A stretch of DNA of 64,000 nucleotides from Paragemmobacter amnigenus (GTDB taxonomy: Bacteria > Pseudomonadota > Alphaproteobacteria > Rhodobacterales > Rhodobacteraceae). Positions 33,749-42,513 of the stretch are shown here, in pieces. Every line of letters starts with the position of its first letter. Positions within the stretch are counted from its first letter, which is position 1. The stretch is taken from contig NZ_JAAATX020000002.1 of NCBI RefSeq assembly GCF_009908265.2, positions 1 to 64,000 of the forward strand, written 5' to 3'. Made by a program: the position numbers and the translations under genes. The notes beneath the pieces were generated by a model. It did not search any database and was not told the origin of the DNA. It was given only the letters and a program-made list of their open reading frames with translations.

Positions 33749-34312
33749 ATGGCCGATACCGACAAGCCGCTGCTGATCAAGCGTTACGCCAGCCGTCGCC
33801 TCTACAACACCGAGACGTCGGATTACGTCACGCTGGAAGACATCGCAGGCTTCATCCGCGCAGGGCGCGAGGTGCAGATCGTCGACCTGAAATCCGGCGA
33901 TGACCTGACGCGCCAATACCTTCTCCAGATCGTGGCCGAGCATGAGGCGAAGGGCGAGAATGTCCTTCCCATCAACGTGCTGACCGACCTCGTCCGCTCC
34001 TACACGACCGAGATGCAGTCGGTGGTGCCGCAATTCCTTGCCGCCTCCTTCGAGATGCTGCGCGACGGCCAGTCCAAGATGATGGAAAACCTGACCAAGA
34101 TCCCCAACCCGATGGCCGCCATGCCGGGGTTCGAGGCGATGCGAAAGCAGCAGGAAGTCTTCATGCAGGCCTTCATGGGCGGCATCCCGGGCTGGGGCGC
34201 CTCCGGCCCCGCGAAAGAGGACACCCCCGCCGAGGCCGCATCGAAGGATGACGAACTCGCCCAGATCAAGAAACAGCTGGCCGAGCTTCAGAAGAAGCTG
34301 TCCAAACTCTGA
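33749..34312 (+). CDS. phaR: PHA synthesis repressor PhaR
   Basis: Binds both DNA and PHA granules; releases phasin genes when polymer appears. The 187-residue protein has the PHB/PHA accumulation regulator N-terminal DNA-binding domain (LLIKRYASRRLYNTETSDYV, TLEDIAGFIRAGREVQIVD) and the PHB-binding region with LLQIVAEHEAKGENVLP. The C-terminus is a coiled helix ending LAELQKKLSKL. AGGGAGG precedes ATG 33749, so the ATG at 33683 is rejected. Followed by a LysR gene after 17 bases. Confidence 0.96.
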   Translation: MADTDKPLLIKRYASRRLYNTETSDYVTLEDIAGFIRAGREVQIVDLKSGDDLTRQYLLQIVAEHEAKGENVLPINVLTDLVRSYTTEMQSVVPQFLAASFEMLRDGQSKMMENLTKIPNPMAAMPGFEAMRKQQEVFMQAFMGGIPGWGASGPAKEDTPAEAASKDDELAQIKKQLAELQKKLSKL

Positions 34313-34329
34313 CCGCAGAGGGGCGGCCC

Positions 34330-35277
34330 ATGACCGAAGGGCAGGGGCGCGTCACGCTCTGGGGGATCGAGGTGTTTCTGGCCGCCGCCGAGGAAGGCGC
34401 GATTTCCGCCGCCGCGCGCAGGCTGGGGGTCAGCCCTTCGGCGGTCAGCCAGCAGTTGGCCTCGCTCGAATCCGCGCTGGGTACGGTGCTTCTGGACCGT
34501 GGCGCGCGGCCCATGACCATGACCCCCGCCGGAACCATGTTCCGCCGCCACGCGCAAGTCATCCTGAACGCCGAGGCCGAGGCGCGCGCCGAACTGGCCC
34601 TGTCCGACCTGTCGGGTCTGACGACCCTGCGTCTGGGCATGATCGAGGATCTCGATGCCGAGGTGACGCCGCAGCTTCTGGCGGAACTGGCGGGCGGGCT
34701 GAAAGGCTGCCGCTTCCTGCTGGAAACGGGGGCAAGCCACCACCTGCTGGAACAGTTGTCGAACCGCGCGCTGGATATCGTCGTGGCCGCCGATGCCGCG
34801 CTCGACTCGCCCGAAGGCTGGCGCGAGGTGCATCCCATCCTTGCCGAACCCTTCGTCGCCGTGGCCCCGCGCGGGGCAGGGGATGTCACGGCCCTGCCGC
34901 TGATCCAGTACACCACCCGCCACCTGATGGGCCGCCAGATCGCCGCCCATCTGGCACGCCAGAACATCCGCATCGGCACCCGCTTCGAACTGGACAGCTA
35001 CACGCCCATCCTTGCCATGGTCGCCGCCGGTGCGGGCTGGACGATCCTCACCCCCCTCGCGCTGCACCACGCCGCCCGCTTCCGCGACGCGGTCGAGGTG
35101 CGGCCCTTGCCCTTTGATCCCTTTGGCCGGACCCTGTCGCTCCATGCCCGCGCGGGCGTGCTGCGCGACATGCCGGCCGAGGTGGCAGCACGCCTGCGCC
35201 GCCTGCTGCAAGGACAGGTGGTGGACCCCTCCCGCGCCGCGTGGCCGTGGCTGGGCGAGGCGTTGCGGACCCTGTAA
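34330..35277 (+). CDS. LysR family transcriptional regulator
   Basis: A 315-residue regulator. The N-terminal helix-turn-helix is GIEVFLAAAEEGAISAAARR LGVSPSAVSQQLASLESALG, followed by an effector domain (TTLRLGMIEDLDAEVTPQLL). It lies 17 bases after phaR, so it may be co-transcribed with it; a role in PHA or carbon metabolism is only a guess. It ends at the tandem hairpin array at 35282. Confidence 0.88.
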   Translation: MTEGQGRVTLWGIEVFLAAAEEGAISAAARRLGVSPSAVSQQLASLESALGTVLLDRGARPMTMTPAGTMFRRHAQVILNAEAEARAELALSDLSGLTTLRLGMIEDLDAEVTPQLLAELAGGLKGCRFLLETGASHHLLEQLSNRALDIVVAADAALDSPEGWREVHPILAEPFVAVAPRGAGDVTALPLIQYTTRHLMGRQIAAHLARQNIRIGTRFELDSYTPILAMVAAGAGWTILTPLALHHAARFRDAVEVRPLPFDPFGRTLSLHARAGVLRDMPAEVAARLRRLLQGQVVDPSRAAWPWLGEALRTL

Positions 35278-35281
35278 CCGC

Positions 35282-35396
35282 AAGATTTTTCTGGCGAAAA
35301 ATCTTCAACCGATCCTTCTGGCGAAGGATCGCCACCGCCTGCGCCCGATCTTTCGCAAGAAAGATCGTCGCAAGGAAATTCGCCAGAATTTCCTTG
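35282..35396. repeat. Tandem array of four hairpins with CTGGCG-type loops
   Basis: Four perfect hairpins in 115 bases: AAGATTTTT loop CTGGCG (35282-35305), GATCCTT loop CTGGCG (35311-35330), GATCTTT loop CGCAAG (35347-35366), CAAGGAAATT loop CGCCAG (35371-35396). Stems differ; loops repeat, and the last is the reverse complement of the first two. It fills the convergent gap between the LysR and DegT genes, the last stem touching the DegT stop. It could end transcription from both sides. Confidence 0.85.
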
Positions 35397-36584
35397 TTAG
35401 GCCTTCACCTCGCGCGCCGCATCGACCAGCGCGGTGGCGATGTAATCCAGCTCCGCTTCGGTCAGCCGCGCGGGCAGGCGCACATCGCAGGCCCGCATCA
35501 GCATGGCGCGCGTCTTGGGCAGGTCCGGCACCTCCCCCAGAAACTGCCAGTTCCAATAGGCCCGCGCATTGCCCTCGGACAGGCCGAAGACCTGCACCGA
35601 CACGCCGCGCCGTTTCGCGGCCTTCTGGAATTCGCGCGCATGATCGTCGGACCAGTCGCCCGCAAGGTTGAACTGAATCGAATCCGGCGCGCGGCTTTCC
35701 TGCGGCAGGGCAGGGGGGACGGACAGCAGACCGCAGGCATTCAGCCGCTCTGCCACCCAGTCATGGTTCGCCAGACCCTGCGACACCCGCCGCGCCACCT
35801 CGGGCAGTTGCGGGCGGATCACCGCCGCCGACAGGTTCTGCATCCGCAGGTTATAGAGCGGCAGCTTGTTCTGCCAATGCGCGCAGGAATTGGACAGCCC
35901 CGGATGCTTTTTCCAGTTTTCCTCATAGGCGCCCGACATGATGATGGCCCGCGCGGCGATTTCGGGATCATCGGTCACCATGATCCCGCCTTCGCCCGCA
36001 TTCACCAGCTTGTAGGACTGGAAGCTGAAGCAGCCGACCTTGCCGATGGTGCCGATATTCCGCCCGTTCCAGGTGGTGCCCAGCGAATGGGCCGCATCCT
36101 CGATCACCGGAATCCCGCGCGCCTGACACAGCGCCATGATCGCATCCATGTCCGAGGTATGGCCGCGCATGTGGCTGATCATCACCGCCGCCGCATCGTC
36201 CAGCTTCGCCTCGAAATCGGCCATGTCAACGCGGTAATTCCCGCCCACTTCCACCAGAACCGGCTCACAGTCGGCATGGACGATGGACGACGGCACGGCG
36301 GCAAAGGTGAAGGCGGGGATCAGCACCTTCGCGCCCCGCGGCAGGTCCAGCGCCTTCAGTGACAGGAACAGCGCCGCCGAACAGGACGACACCGCCAGCG
36401 CATAGCGCGACCCCAGCAGGGCCGCGAATTCCGCCTCCAGCAGGGCCACGGGCGCGTTCTCGGGCGCGGTATAGCGGAACAGGTCGCCCGAACTCAGCAG
36501 CCTGTCGATCTCGGCCCGCGCGGCCTCGGGGATCGGTTCGGCATCATAGACATTGGGGGCGAGCGTCTGTCCGTCCGGAGCCAT
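35397..36584 (-). CDS. DegT/DnrJ/EryC1/StrS family aminotransferase
   Basis: A 395-residue PLP-dependent aminotransferase. It has the substrate/PLP pattern SSCSAALFLSLKAL, VIEDAAHSLGTTWNG, and the PLP lysine in CFSFQSYKLVNAGEGG. The family usually aminates keto-sugars, but here it ends a block of amine-metabolism genes. ATG 36584 follows AAGGTGCAGGG; the in-frame upstream extension to 36989 overlaps the neighbouring gene and is rejected. A 128-base gap separates it from the oxidoreductase gene, so it may have its own promoter. Substrate unknown. Confidence 0.85.
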   Translation of the reverse strand: MAPDGQTLAPNVYDAEPIPEAARAEIDRLLSSGDLFRYTAPENAPVALLEAEFAALLGSRYALAVSSCSAALFLSLKALDLPRGAKVLIPAFTFAAVPSSIVHADCEPVLVEVGGNYRVDMADFEAKLDDAAAVMISHMRGHTSDMDAIMALCQARGIPVIEDAAHSLGTTWNGRNIGTIGKVGCFSFQSYKLVNAGEGGIMVTDDPEIAARAIIMSGAYEENWKKHPGLSNSCAHWQNKLPLYNLRMQNLSAAVIRPQLPEVARRVSQGLANHDWVAERLNACGLLSVPPALPQESRAPDSIQFNLAGDWSDDHAREFQKAAKRRGVSVQVFGLSEGNARAYWNWQFLGEVPDLPKTRAMLMRACDVRLPARLTEAELDYIATALVDAAREVKA

Positions 36585-36712
36585 CCCTGCACCTTTTCTG
36601 AAACTCTTGTTCTGTTTTTCTGTAAAGGGGCGCGTGCCACATTTCCAGTGACAAGTGCAGGGCAGAAGGATTTTCCCCACGTCACCCTGCAGGAAACCGC
36701 CGACAGGCAGGG

Positions 36713-38014
36713 CTACAGCCCCAACCTGTCGCGCATGGAATACCACGTCATCGCAAGGACTAGCAGCGGCCAGCGCAGCGCCACCCCGCCGGGAAAGCGC
36801 GGCGTGGGCAGGCGCGCCATCAGGTCGAAGCGTTCCGCCTGACCCGCCACCGCCTCGGCCAGTATCCGCCCCGCGAGCGTTGCCAGCGCGACGCCATGGC
36901 CGGAATAGCCCGAGGCCGACAGGACATTCGGCGCCACCCGCAGGAAGCAGGGGTTGCGCGTCATGGTGATCGCCAGCGTGCCCCCCCATGCGTGGTCGAT
37001 CCTCACGTCCCGCAGGGCGGGGTAGATCTCCAGCATAGGTTTGCGGACGGTCCTGATGATGTCGGGAAAGCGGTAGCCATAGCTTTCCCCGCCACCGAAA
37101 AGCAGGCGGTTATCCTCGGACAGCCGCCAGTAGTTCACGACGAATCTTGTATCCGCCACCGCGACGGGTTCGGACAGAACCTCGCGCGCGCGGTCGCCCA
37201 GCGGTTCGGTCGCCACGATGAAGTTGTTGATCGGCATGACGCGCGCCGCCACCTGCGGTTCCAGCCCGCCCATATAGCCGTTGCAGGCAAGGATCAGGTG
37301 GTCGCAGGTGACGCGCCCCCCCGCCGTTTCCACCACCGGCTGCGCGCCATGGGTGATCTTCGTGACCTCTGACCGTTCCTGGATCACCGCCCCCGCCGCC
37401 AGCGCCGCCCGCGCCAGCCCGATGGCATAGTTCAGCGGATGCACATGCCCCGCGCCGCGGTCGATCTCGCCGCCCGCAAAGACGCCGGACGGGATCAGCC
37501 GCTCGATTTCCTCTTTCGACAGCGGCTCCACCTGATCGTAGCCGTAATCGCGGCGCAGCTTCTCGGCATAGGCATGGGCGTCCCGCACCTCGCTGGCCTG
37601 CCAGCAGGCGTGCGCAATGCCCGGATGGAACCGCACCGGCATGTCATGCGCCGCGATCAGCCCGCGCACCATGTCCTTCGCCTCTTGCGCGAAGTCCCAC
37701 AGCTTGCGCGCATCGTCCAGACCCACCGCCGCCTCCAGCGCGTCCTGATCCAGCCGCTGCCCGCTGCCCACCTGCCCGCCATTGCGCCCCGATGCGCCAA
37801 AGCCCACGCGATGCGCCTCGAGCACGATAACCGAAAGCCCCCGCTCCGCCAGATGCAGCGCGGCGGAAAGCCCCGTATAGCCGCCCCCCACGATGCAGAC
37901 ATCCGCCCGCACCGCCCCCGCAAGGGCGGGCTGCGGCGGGAAGTCGGCGCGTGTGGCGGCGTACCAGGACGGGGGATATTCCCCCGCCCTGTCATTCACA
38001 TGCAGCAGGTTCAT
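36713..38014 (-). CDS. FAD-dependent amine oxidoreductase (PuuB-like)
   Basis: A 433-residue DAO-family flavoprotein. It has the FAD-binding motif VCIVGGGYTGLSAALHLAER (about 39-58), GFGASGRNGGQVGSGQ, and a C-terminal YSGHGVALATLAGRILAEAV typical of gamma-glutamylputrescine oxidase and related amine oxidases. Next to glutamine synthetase-like genes, oxidation of a gamma-glutamyl amine is likely. It starts 3 bases after the stop of the ligase gene, so it is co-transcribed. Substrate not proven. Confidence 0.88.
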   Translation of the reverse strand: MNLLHVNDRAGEYPPSWYAATRADFPPQPALAGAVRADVCIVGGGYTGLSAALHLAERGLSVIVLEAHRVGFGASGRNGGQVGSGQRLDQDALEAAVGLDDARKLWDFAQEAKDMVRGLIAAHDMPVRFHPGIAHACWQASEVRDAHAYAEKLRRDYGYDQVEPLSKEEIERLIPSGVFAGGEIDRGAGHVHPLNYAIGLARAALAAGAVIQERSEVTKITHGAQPVVETAGGRVTCDHLILACNGYMGGLEPQVAARVMPINNFIVATEPLGDRAREVLSEPVAVADTRFVVNYWRLSEDNRLLFGGGESYGYRFPDIIRTVRKPMLEIYPALRDVRIDHAWGGTLAITMTRNPCFLRVAPNVLSASGYSGHGVALATLAGRILAEAVAGQAERFDLMARLPTPRFPGGVALRWPLLVLAMTWYSMRDRLGL

Positions 38015-38017
38015 GCG

Positions 38018-39373
38018 TCACACGTTCAGCAGAAGATGCTCGCGCTCCCACGGGCTGATGACCTGCAGGAATTCCTTGTATTCGTTGCGCTTCACGCTGT
38101 CATAGACGTTGCAGAACTCCACCCCCAGCGCCTCGCGCAGGGCGGCGTCCTCTTCCAGCAGGTCCAGCGCATCGCCAAGGTTGTAGGGCAGGTCGGTTTC
38201 CATGTTATAGGCGTCCTGCGTGCATTCCGCGCGGGGCATCTTGCCCGCCTTCAACCCCAGATAGCCGCAGGCAAGGCTGGCCGCGATGCCGAGGTAAGGG
38301 TTGCAATCCATCCCCGCCAGACGGTTCTCCAGCCGCCGCGCCTCTGGTCCCGAAATCGGGACGCGCAGACCGGTCGTGCGGTTGTCGCGGCCCCATTCCA
38401 GATTGATCGGCGCGGCGAAGTCCGGCACGTAACGGCGATAGCTGTTGACGTAAGGTGCCAGCAGCGCCACGGCGGCCGGAAGATGCGTCTGCATGCCTGC
38501 GATGAAATGCATGAATTCCGGCGTCTCGCCGCCCTTGCGGTCGGAAAAGATGTTCTTGCCGGTCTTCTTGTCCACCACCGAATGGTGGATATGCATCGCG
38601 CTGCCCGGTTCGCCCTCGATCGGCTTGGCCATGAAGGTGGCGAAACAGTCATGCCGCAGCGCCGCCTCGCGGATCAGGCGCTTGAAGAAGAAGATTTCAT
38701 CCGCCAGCGCGACGGGGTCGCCATGGGCAAGGTTGATTTCCACCTGCCCCGCGCCGCCTTCCTGCAGGATGCCGTCGATCTCGAACCCCTGCGCCTCGGC
38801 GAAGTCGTAGATGTCGTCGATCACCTTGCCATATTCGTCCACCGCGCTCATGGAATAGGCCTGTTTGCCCGCCGCGCGGCGGCCCGACCGGCCCATGGGC
38901 GGGATGATCGGCATGTTGGGGTCGATGTTGCGCGCGACGAGGAAGAATTCCATCTCGGGCGCGACGATGGGCTGCCAGCCCTCGGCGTTGTAAAGCTCCA
39001 CGATCCGCTTCAGCACGTTGCGCGGCGCTGTGGGGACGGGGCGGCCCGCCTGATCCTCGGCATCATGGATGACCTGCAACGTCACATCCGCCGTCCACGG
39101 CGCGGCGGTGGCCGTGCTGAAATCCGGCACGAGGATCATGTCCGGTTCGGTGAACGACCCCGCCGGATTGTCCGCCCATTCCCCCGTGATCGTCTGAAGG
39201 AAGATCGAATTCGGCAGGAAGTAATTGGCCTGCTTGGCGAATTTCGAGGCGGGCATCGCCTTGCCCCGCGCCACGCCGGCGATGTCGGCGATGATGCATT
39301 CCACCTCGTCCACGCGGCGGCCTGCGATGAATTCGCGCGCTGCCTCGGGCAGTTTCTCGGTCCATTTGGACAT
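38018..39373 (-). CDS. Glutamine synthetase family gamma-glutamyl amine ligase (PuuA-like)
   Basis: A 451-residue class of glutamine synthetase-like enzyme that probably joins glutamate to an amine. Conserved parts are EMEFFLVARN, GGAGQVEINLAHGDP, AMHIHHSVVD (ATP-site histidines) and NRLAGMDCNPYLGIAASLAC. It does not carry the adenylylation tyrosine loop of GlnA. The context (amine oxidase, amidotransferase, second ligase) favours gamma-glutamylputrescine synthetase-like activity. The 3-base gap to the oxidase gene shows co-transcription. Confidence 0.88.
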   Translation of the reverse strand: MSKWTEKLPEAAREFIAGRRVDEVECIIADIAGVARGKAMPASKFAKQANYFLPNSIFLQTITGEWADNPAGSFTEPDMILVPDFSTATAAPWTADVTLQVIHDAEDQAGRPVPTAPRNVLKRIVELYNAEGWQPIVAPEMEFFLVARNIDPNMPIIPPMGRSGRRAAGKQAYSMSAVDEYGKVIDDIYDFAEAQGFEIDGILQEGGAGQVEINLAHGDPVALADEIFFFKRLIREAALRHDCFATFMAKPIEGEPGSAMHIHHSVVDKKTGKNIFSDRKGGETPEFMHFIAGMQTHLPAAVALLAPYVNSYRRYVPDFAAPINLEWGRDNRTTGLRVPISGPEARRLENRLAGMDCNPYLGIAASLACGYLGLKAGKMPRAECTQDAYNMETDLPYNLGDALDLLEEDAALREALGVEFCNVYDSVKRNEYKEFLQVISPWEREHLLLNV

Positions 39374-39414
39374 GTGTCACACTATGTTTTTGCGGTTGCC
39401 CGCGCGGCCCATGA

Positions 39415-40095
39415 TCAGGCGCGCGGTTCCTTGAAGAAGGCGGCAATACGGCCCGCCATGGTCCTGTCCTGGATGGGCAGCGACAGACGGGCGGCGGCCT
39501 CTGCCATCACCTCGTCGGGCACCAGACCCTTGCCCCGCGTCCTCATCAACCCATCGACGAATTCGGGGCGGAATTCGGGATGGGCCTGCACCGTCAAGGC
39601 GCGGTCGTCATAGATCAGCGCCGCATTGGTGCAGAAATCGTTGGTGGCGATCACCCGCGCCCCTTCGGGCACCTTGACCACCTGATCGCGGTGCCACGCG
39701 TTCAGCCGCAGGGTTTCGCCGCCGAAATCATACTCGGTCGCCCCCACCGCCCAGCCGCCTGCATGGCGTTCGACCTTGCCGCCCATGGCCTGCGCCACGA
39801 TCTGGTGGCCAAAGCAGATGCCCACCACCGGCACCCGCGCCGCAAAGGCGTCGCGGATGAACTGCTCCAGCGGCGGGATCCACGGATGGTCCTCATAGAC
39901 CCCGTGCCGCGATCCGGTGATCAGCCAGCCGTCGGCATCGTGGACGCTGGCCGGAAACTCCTCCTCCACCACGCGCCACGTGCGGAAGGTGAAGCCGTGC
40001 CCGTCCAGCAGGCGGGCGAACATGTCGGGATAATCCCCCATCTCGGGGGCCAGCGCCTCGGGCGCCAATCCGGTCTGAAGGATGCCGATCCGCAT
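39415..40095 (-). CDS. Class I glutamine amidotransferase
   Basis: A 226-residue GATase1-fold protein. It has the nucleophile cysteine in VVGICFGHQIVAQAMGG, the His/Glu pair in TVQAHPEFRPEF, and SVHDADGWLITGSRHGVYED at the N-terminal half. In its cluster it may hydrolyse gamma-glutamyl intermediates like PuuD, although PuuD belongs to a different branch (peptidase C26). Start ATG 40095. It lies between the two ligase genes; a CTGGCG-loop hairpin precedes it. Confidence 0.85.
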   Translation of the reverse strand: MRIGILQTGLAPEALAPEMGDYPDMFARLLDGHGFTFRTWRVVEEEFPASVHDADGWLITGSRHGVYEDHPWIPPLEQFIRDAFAARVPVVGICFGHQIVAQAMGGKVERHAGGWAVGATEYDFGGETLRLNAWHRDQVVKVPEGARVIATNDFCTNAALIYDDRALTVQAHPEFRPEFVDGLMRTRGKGLVPDEVMAEAAARLSLPIQDRTMAGRIAAFFKEPRA

Positions 40096-40156
40096 GTCCT
40101 GCCTGCCTGTCCGTTCCCTGAAAGGTAGTCACTTGGCCCTGCCTTGGGCAAGGGGG

Positions 40157-40180
40157 CCGAATTTTCTGGCGAAAATTCGG
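40157..40180. repeat. Single hairpin with CTGGCG loop
   Basis: CCGAATTTT (40157-40165), loop CTGGCG, AAAATTCGG (40172-40180). Same loop as in the array at 35282. It lies between the amidotransferase start and the ligase stop. Confidence 0.8.
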
Positions 40181-40189
40181 GCGCCCCGC

Positions 40190-41533
40190 TCAGACCGTGT
40201 CGAGGTACAGCTCCACCCGCTCGCTCTCGCTCAATTCCCCGATGTAATGCAGTTCCTGCCGCTTGGTGTGGATCAGGTTCTTGATCAGCTCGGGATGGAT
40301 GAAGCGCGGCACGATGGTGGATTTTTCCAGCGCCTCGATCGCGCCCTCCCATGTGGCGGGGATCTGCGGCAGGTCTTCCATCGCATAGGCATTGCCGGTG
40401 ATCGGCGCGGGCGGCTCCATCGCCTGCGTGATCCCGTCCAGTGCCGCGCCAAGGATGGCGGCCAGCATGAGATAGGGGTTCACGTCGCCCCCCGCCACGC
40501 GATGCTCGATCCGCCGCGCCGCCGGATTGCCCGCCGGAATCCGGATCGCGCCCGTGCGGTTCTCGTATCCCCAGCAGATGGCGGTGGGCGCGTGCTTGCC
40601 GGGCACCAGCCGTTCATAGCTGTTCTGGTGCGGCGCAAAGATCAGCGTGCTGTCATGCATCGCGTTCAGGCACCCTGCCACGGCCGATTTCAGCGTTGCC
40701 GTGCCCTTCGGACCGCCCGAGTCAAAGACGTTCTTGCCGTCCTCGTCCACCAGCGAGAAATGCGTATGCAGGCCCGAGCCGGAATATTCCGGATAGGGTT
40801 TCGCCATGAAACTCGCGGCAAAGCCGTGCCGCCGCGCCAGACCCTTGACCAGCATCTTGAACAGCCACGCATCATCGGCGGCGCGCAGGGCGTCGTCGCA
40901 ATGCATCAGGTTCACCTCGAACTGGCCCAACCCCGTTTCCGACGTGGTCGTGTCGGCGGGAATGTCCATCGCCTCGCAGGCGTCATAAAGATCGGTGAAG
41001 AAGGTGTCGAAGGCATCCAGCGCGCGGATCGACAGCGTCTCTGCCGCCTTCCGGCGCTTGCCCGAACGGGGGCTGGGCGGAACCTGCAGGGTCTTGCCGG
41101 AATCGTCGATCAGGAAGAATTCCAGCTCCATCGCCACCACGGGCGTCAGGCCGCGTTCCTTGAACTTCTCCACCACCGCGCGCAGGGCGTGGCGGGGGTC
41201 GCCCTCATAGGGCGTGCCATTCTCGCGGAACATCCAGATCGGCAGCAGCGCGGTCGGCGCCTCCAGCCATGGCATGGGCATGAAGCCCCGCTCGGTCGGT
41301 TTCAGCACCCCGTCTTGATCGCCCTGTTCGAACACCAGCGGGCTGTCGTCGATATCCTCGCCCCAGATGTCGAGGTTCAGGACAGAGAAGGGGAACCGCG
41401 TCCCGTTCTTCGTCACGTTCTCTGCAAAGCGCGCCGGAATGCGCTTGCCGCGCGCCTGTCCGTTCAGGTCGGCAGCGGCCACGCGGATGGTCCGCACGTC
41501 CGGATGCTTCCTCAGCCAATCCTTCATCGTCAT
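40190..41533 (-). CDS. Glutamine synthetase family ligase, second paralogue
   Basis: A 447-residue glutamine synthetase-like enzyme starting MTMKDWLRKHPDVRTIRVAA. It has MELEFFLIDD, ETGLGQFEVNLMHCDD, GLHTHFSLVDEDG and EHRVAGGDVNPYLMLAAIL. It is distinct in sequence from the paralogue at 38018, so the two ligases may act on different amines or successive steps. ATG 41533 and 41527 are both possible; a longer start to 41611 is rejected. It is downstream of the ABC transporter genes. Confidence 0.88.
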   Translation of the reverse strand: MTMKDWLRKHPDVRTIRVAAADLNGQARGKRIPARFAENVTKNGTRFPFSVLNLDIWGEDIDDSPLVFEQGDQDGVLKPTERGFMPMPWLEAPTALLPIWMFRENGTPYEGDPRHALRAVVEKFKERGLTPVVAMELEFFLIDDSGKTLQVPPSPRSGKRRKAAETLSIRALDAFDTFFTDLYDACEAMDIPADTTTSETGLGQFEVNLMHCDDALRAADDAWLFKMLVKGLARRHGFAASFMAKPYPEYSGSGLHTHFSLVDEDGKNVFDSGGPKGTATLKSAVAGCLNAMHDSTLIFAPHQNSYERLVPGKHAPTAICWGYENRTGAIRIPAGNPAARRIEHRVAGGDVNPYLMLAAILGAALDGITQAMEPPAPITGNAYAMEDLPQIPATWEGAIEALEKSTIVPRFIHPELIKNLIHTKRQELHYIGELSESERVELYLDTV

Positions 41534-41676
41534 ATGTTTTTCAGGCGGGGGAGCAGTTGCCCGGCCCCGATCCTTCCCCTGTGTTTCGACCCCATATCCA
41601 CAGGGCCCCATGCCCCGCGCCGCCCGTCTGGCGGACCCGGAAACAGGTTCCGGGGAATTTGATCAAATATAGGCTA

Positions 41677-42504
41677 CTATCGGATCAGTTGAGGACGCAA
41701 GCGAATTCTGCCGCGCATGTTTGACGGCAGGTGCCGGTTCAGATGCCTGTTCACGCGCCCAAAGACCCAGATCAAGAGCAGCGTCAGGCAGATGAAGTAG
41801 AAGCCGACGATGGGATAGGGGATGAAGGGGTTGAAGGTCTTGTCCGCAAAGTAGTTCGCGTAATAAAGCGCGTCGCCGCGCTGCTGGAACGCCGGAAAGC
41901 CCGAAAAGAACACCAGCGTCGTCGCATGGAACAGGAAGATCGCCTCGTTCGTATAGGCGGGCCAGCCAAGGCGCAGCATGGTCGGCCACAGGATGCGGCG
42001 GAACCGCGTCCAGCCGGTGATGCCATAGGCATCCGCCGCCTCCACATCCCCCTTGGGCACCGATTTCAGCGCGCCGTGGAAGATTTCCGCCGAATAGGCT
42101 GCCGTGTTCAGGAACAGCACGAACAGCGCCCCCGCCCATGCCTTCGTCGTCCATGATGTCGCGACCGTGATCCCCAGAACCTCGATCCCCGCCTTGGGCA
42201 GCAGGACCAGCATCTCGTAGGCAAGGAAGAACTGGATGAAGAGCGGCGATCCCCGGAACAGGAAGATGAACCATTCGGCCGGTTTGCGGAGCCACGGCGA
42301 ATGCGCGGCCTTTGCCAGCGCCAGCGCATTGGCAAGGAAGAACCCGAACAGCAGCGCCAGCACGCCGAAATAAACGTTCCAGATCAGCCCCGACCCGATC
42401 AGCGTGAAATGCTGGCACAGCGTGAAGTCGTCGCGCGGCAAAAGCCGCTCGCCGATCCCGATGGACCGCAGGGCATAGGCCTGGATGGTCTCGATACAGG
42501 TCAT
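41677..42504 (-). CDS. Amino acid ABC transporter permease (HisM-type)
   Basis: Inner-membrane channel subunit of a polar amino-acid uptake transporter. The 275-residue protein has about five or six membrane segments and the EAA loop EAADAYGITGWTRFRRILWP that contacts the ATPase. ATG 42504 is used; a GTG at 42510 is also possible. It follows the other permease after a few bases. Given the cluster, the substrate may be an amine or basic amino acid rather than histidine. Confidence 0.9.
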   Translation of the reverse strand: MTCIETIQAYALRSIGIGERLLPRDDFTLCQHFTLIGSGLIWNVYFGVLALLFGFFLANALALAKAAHSPWLRKPAEWFIFLFRGSPLFIQFFLAYEMLVLLPKAGIEVLGITVATSWTTKAWAGALFVLFLNTAAYSAEIFHGALKSVPKGDVEAADAYGITGWTRFRRILWPTMLRLGWPAYTNEAIFLFHATTLVFFSGFPAFQQRGDALYYANYFADKTFNPFIPYPIVGFYFICLTLLLIWVFGRVNRHLNRHLPSNMRGRIRLRPQLIR

Positions 42505-42513
42505 TGCCACGGC

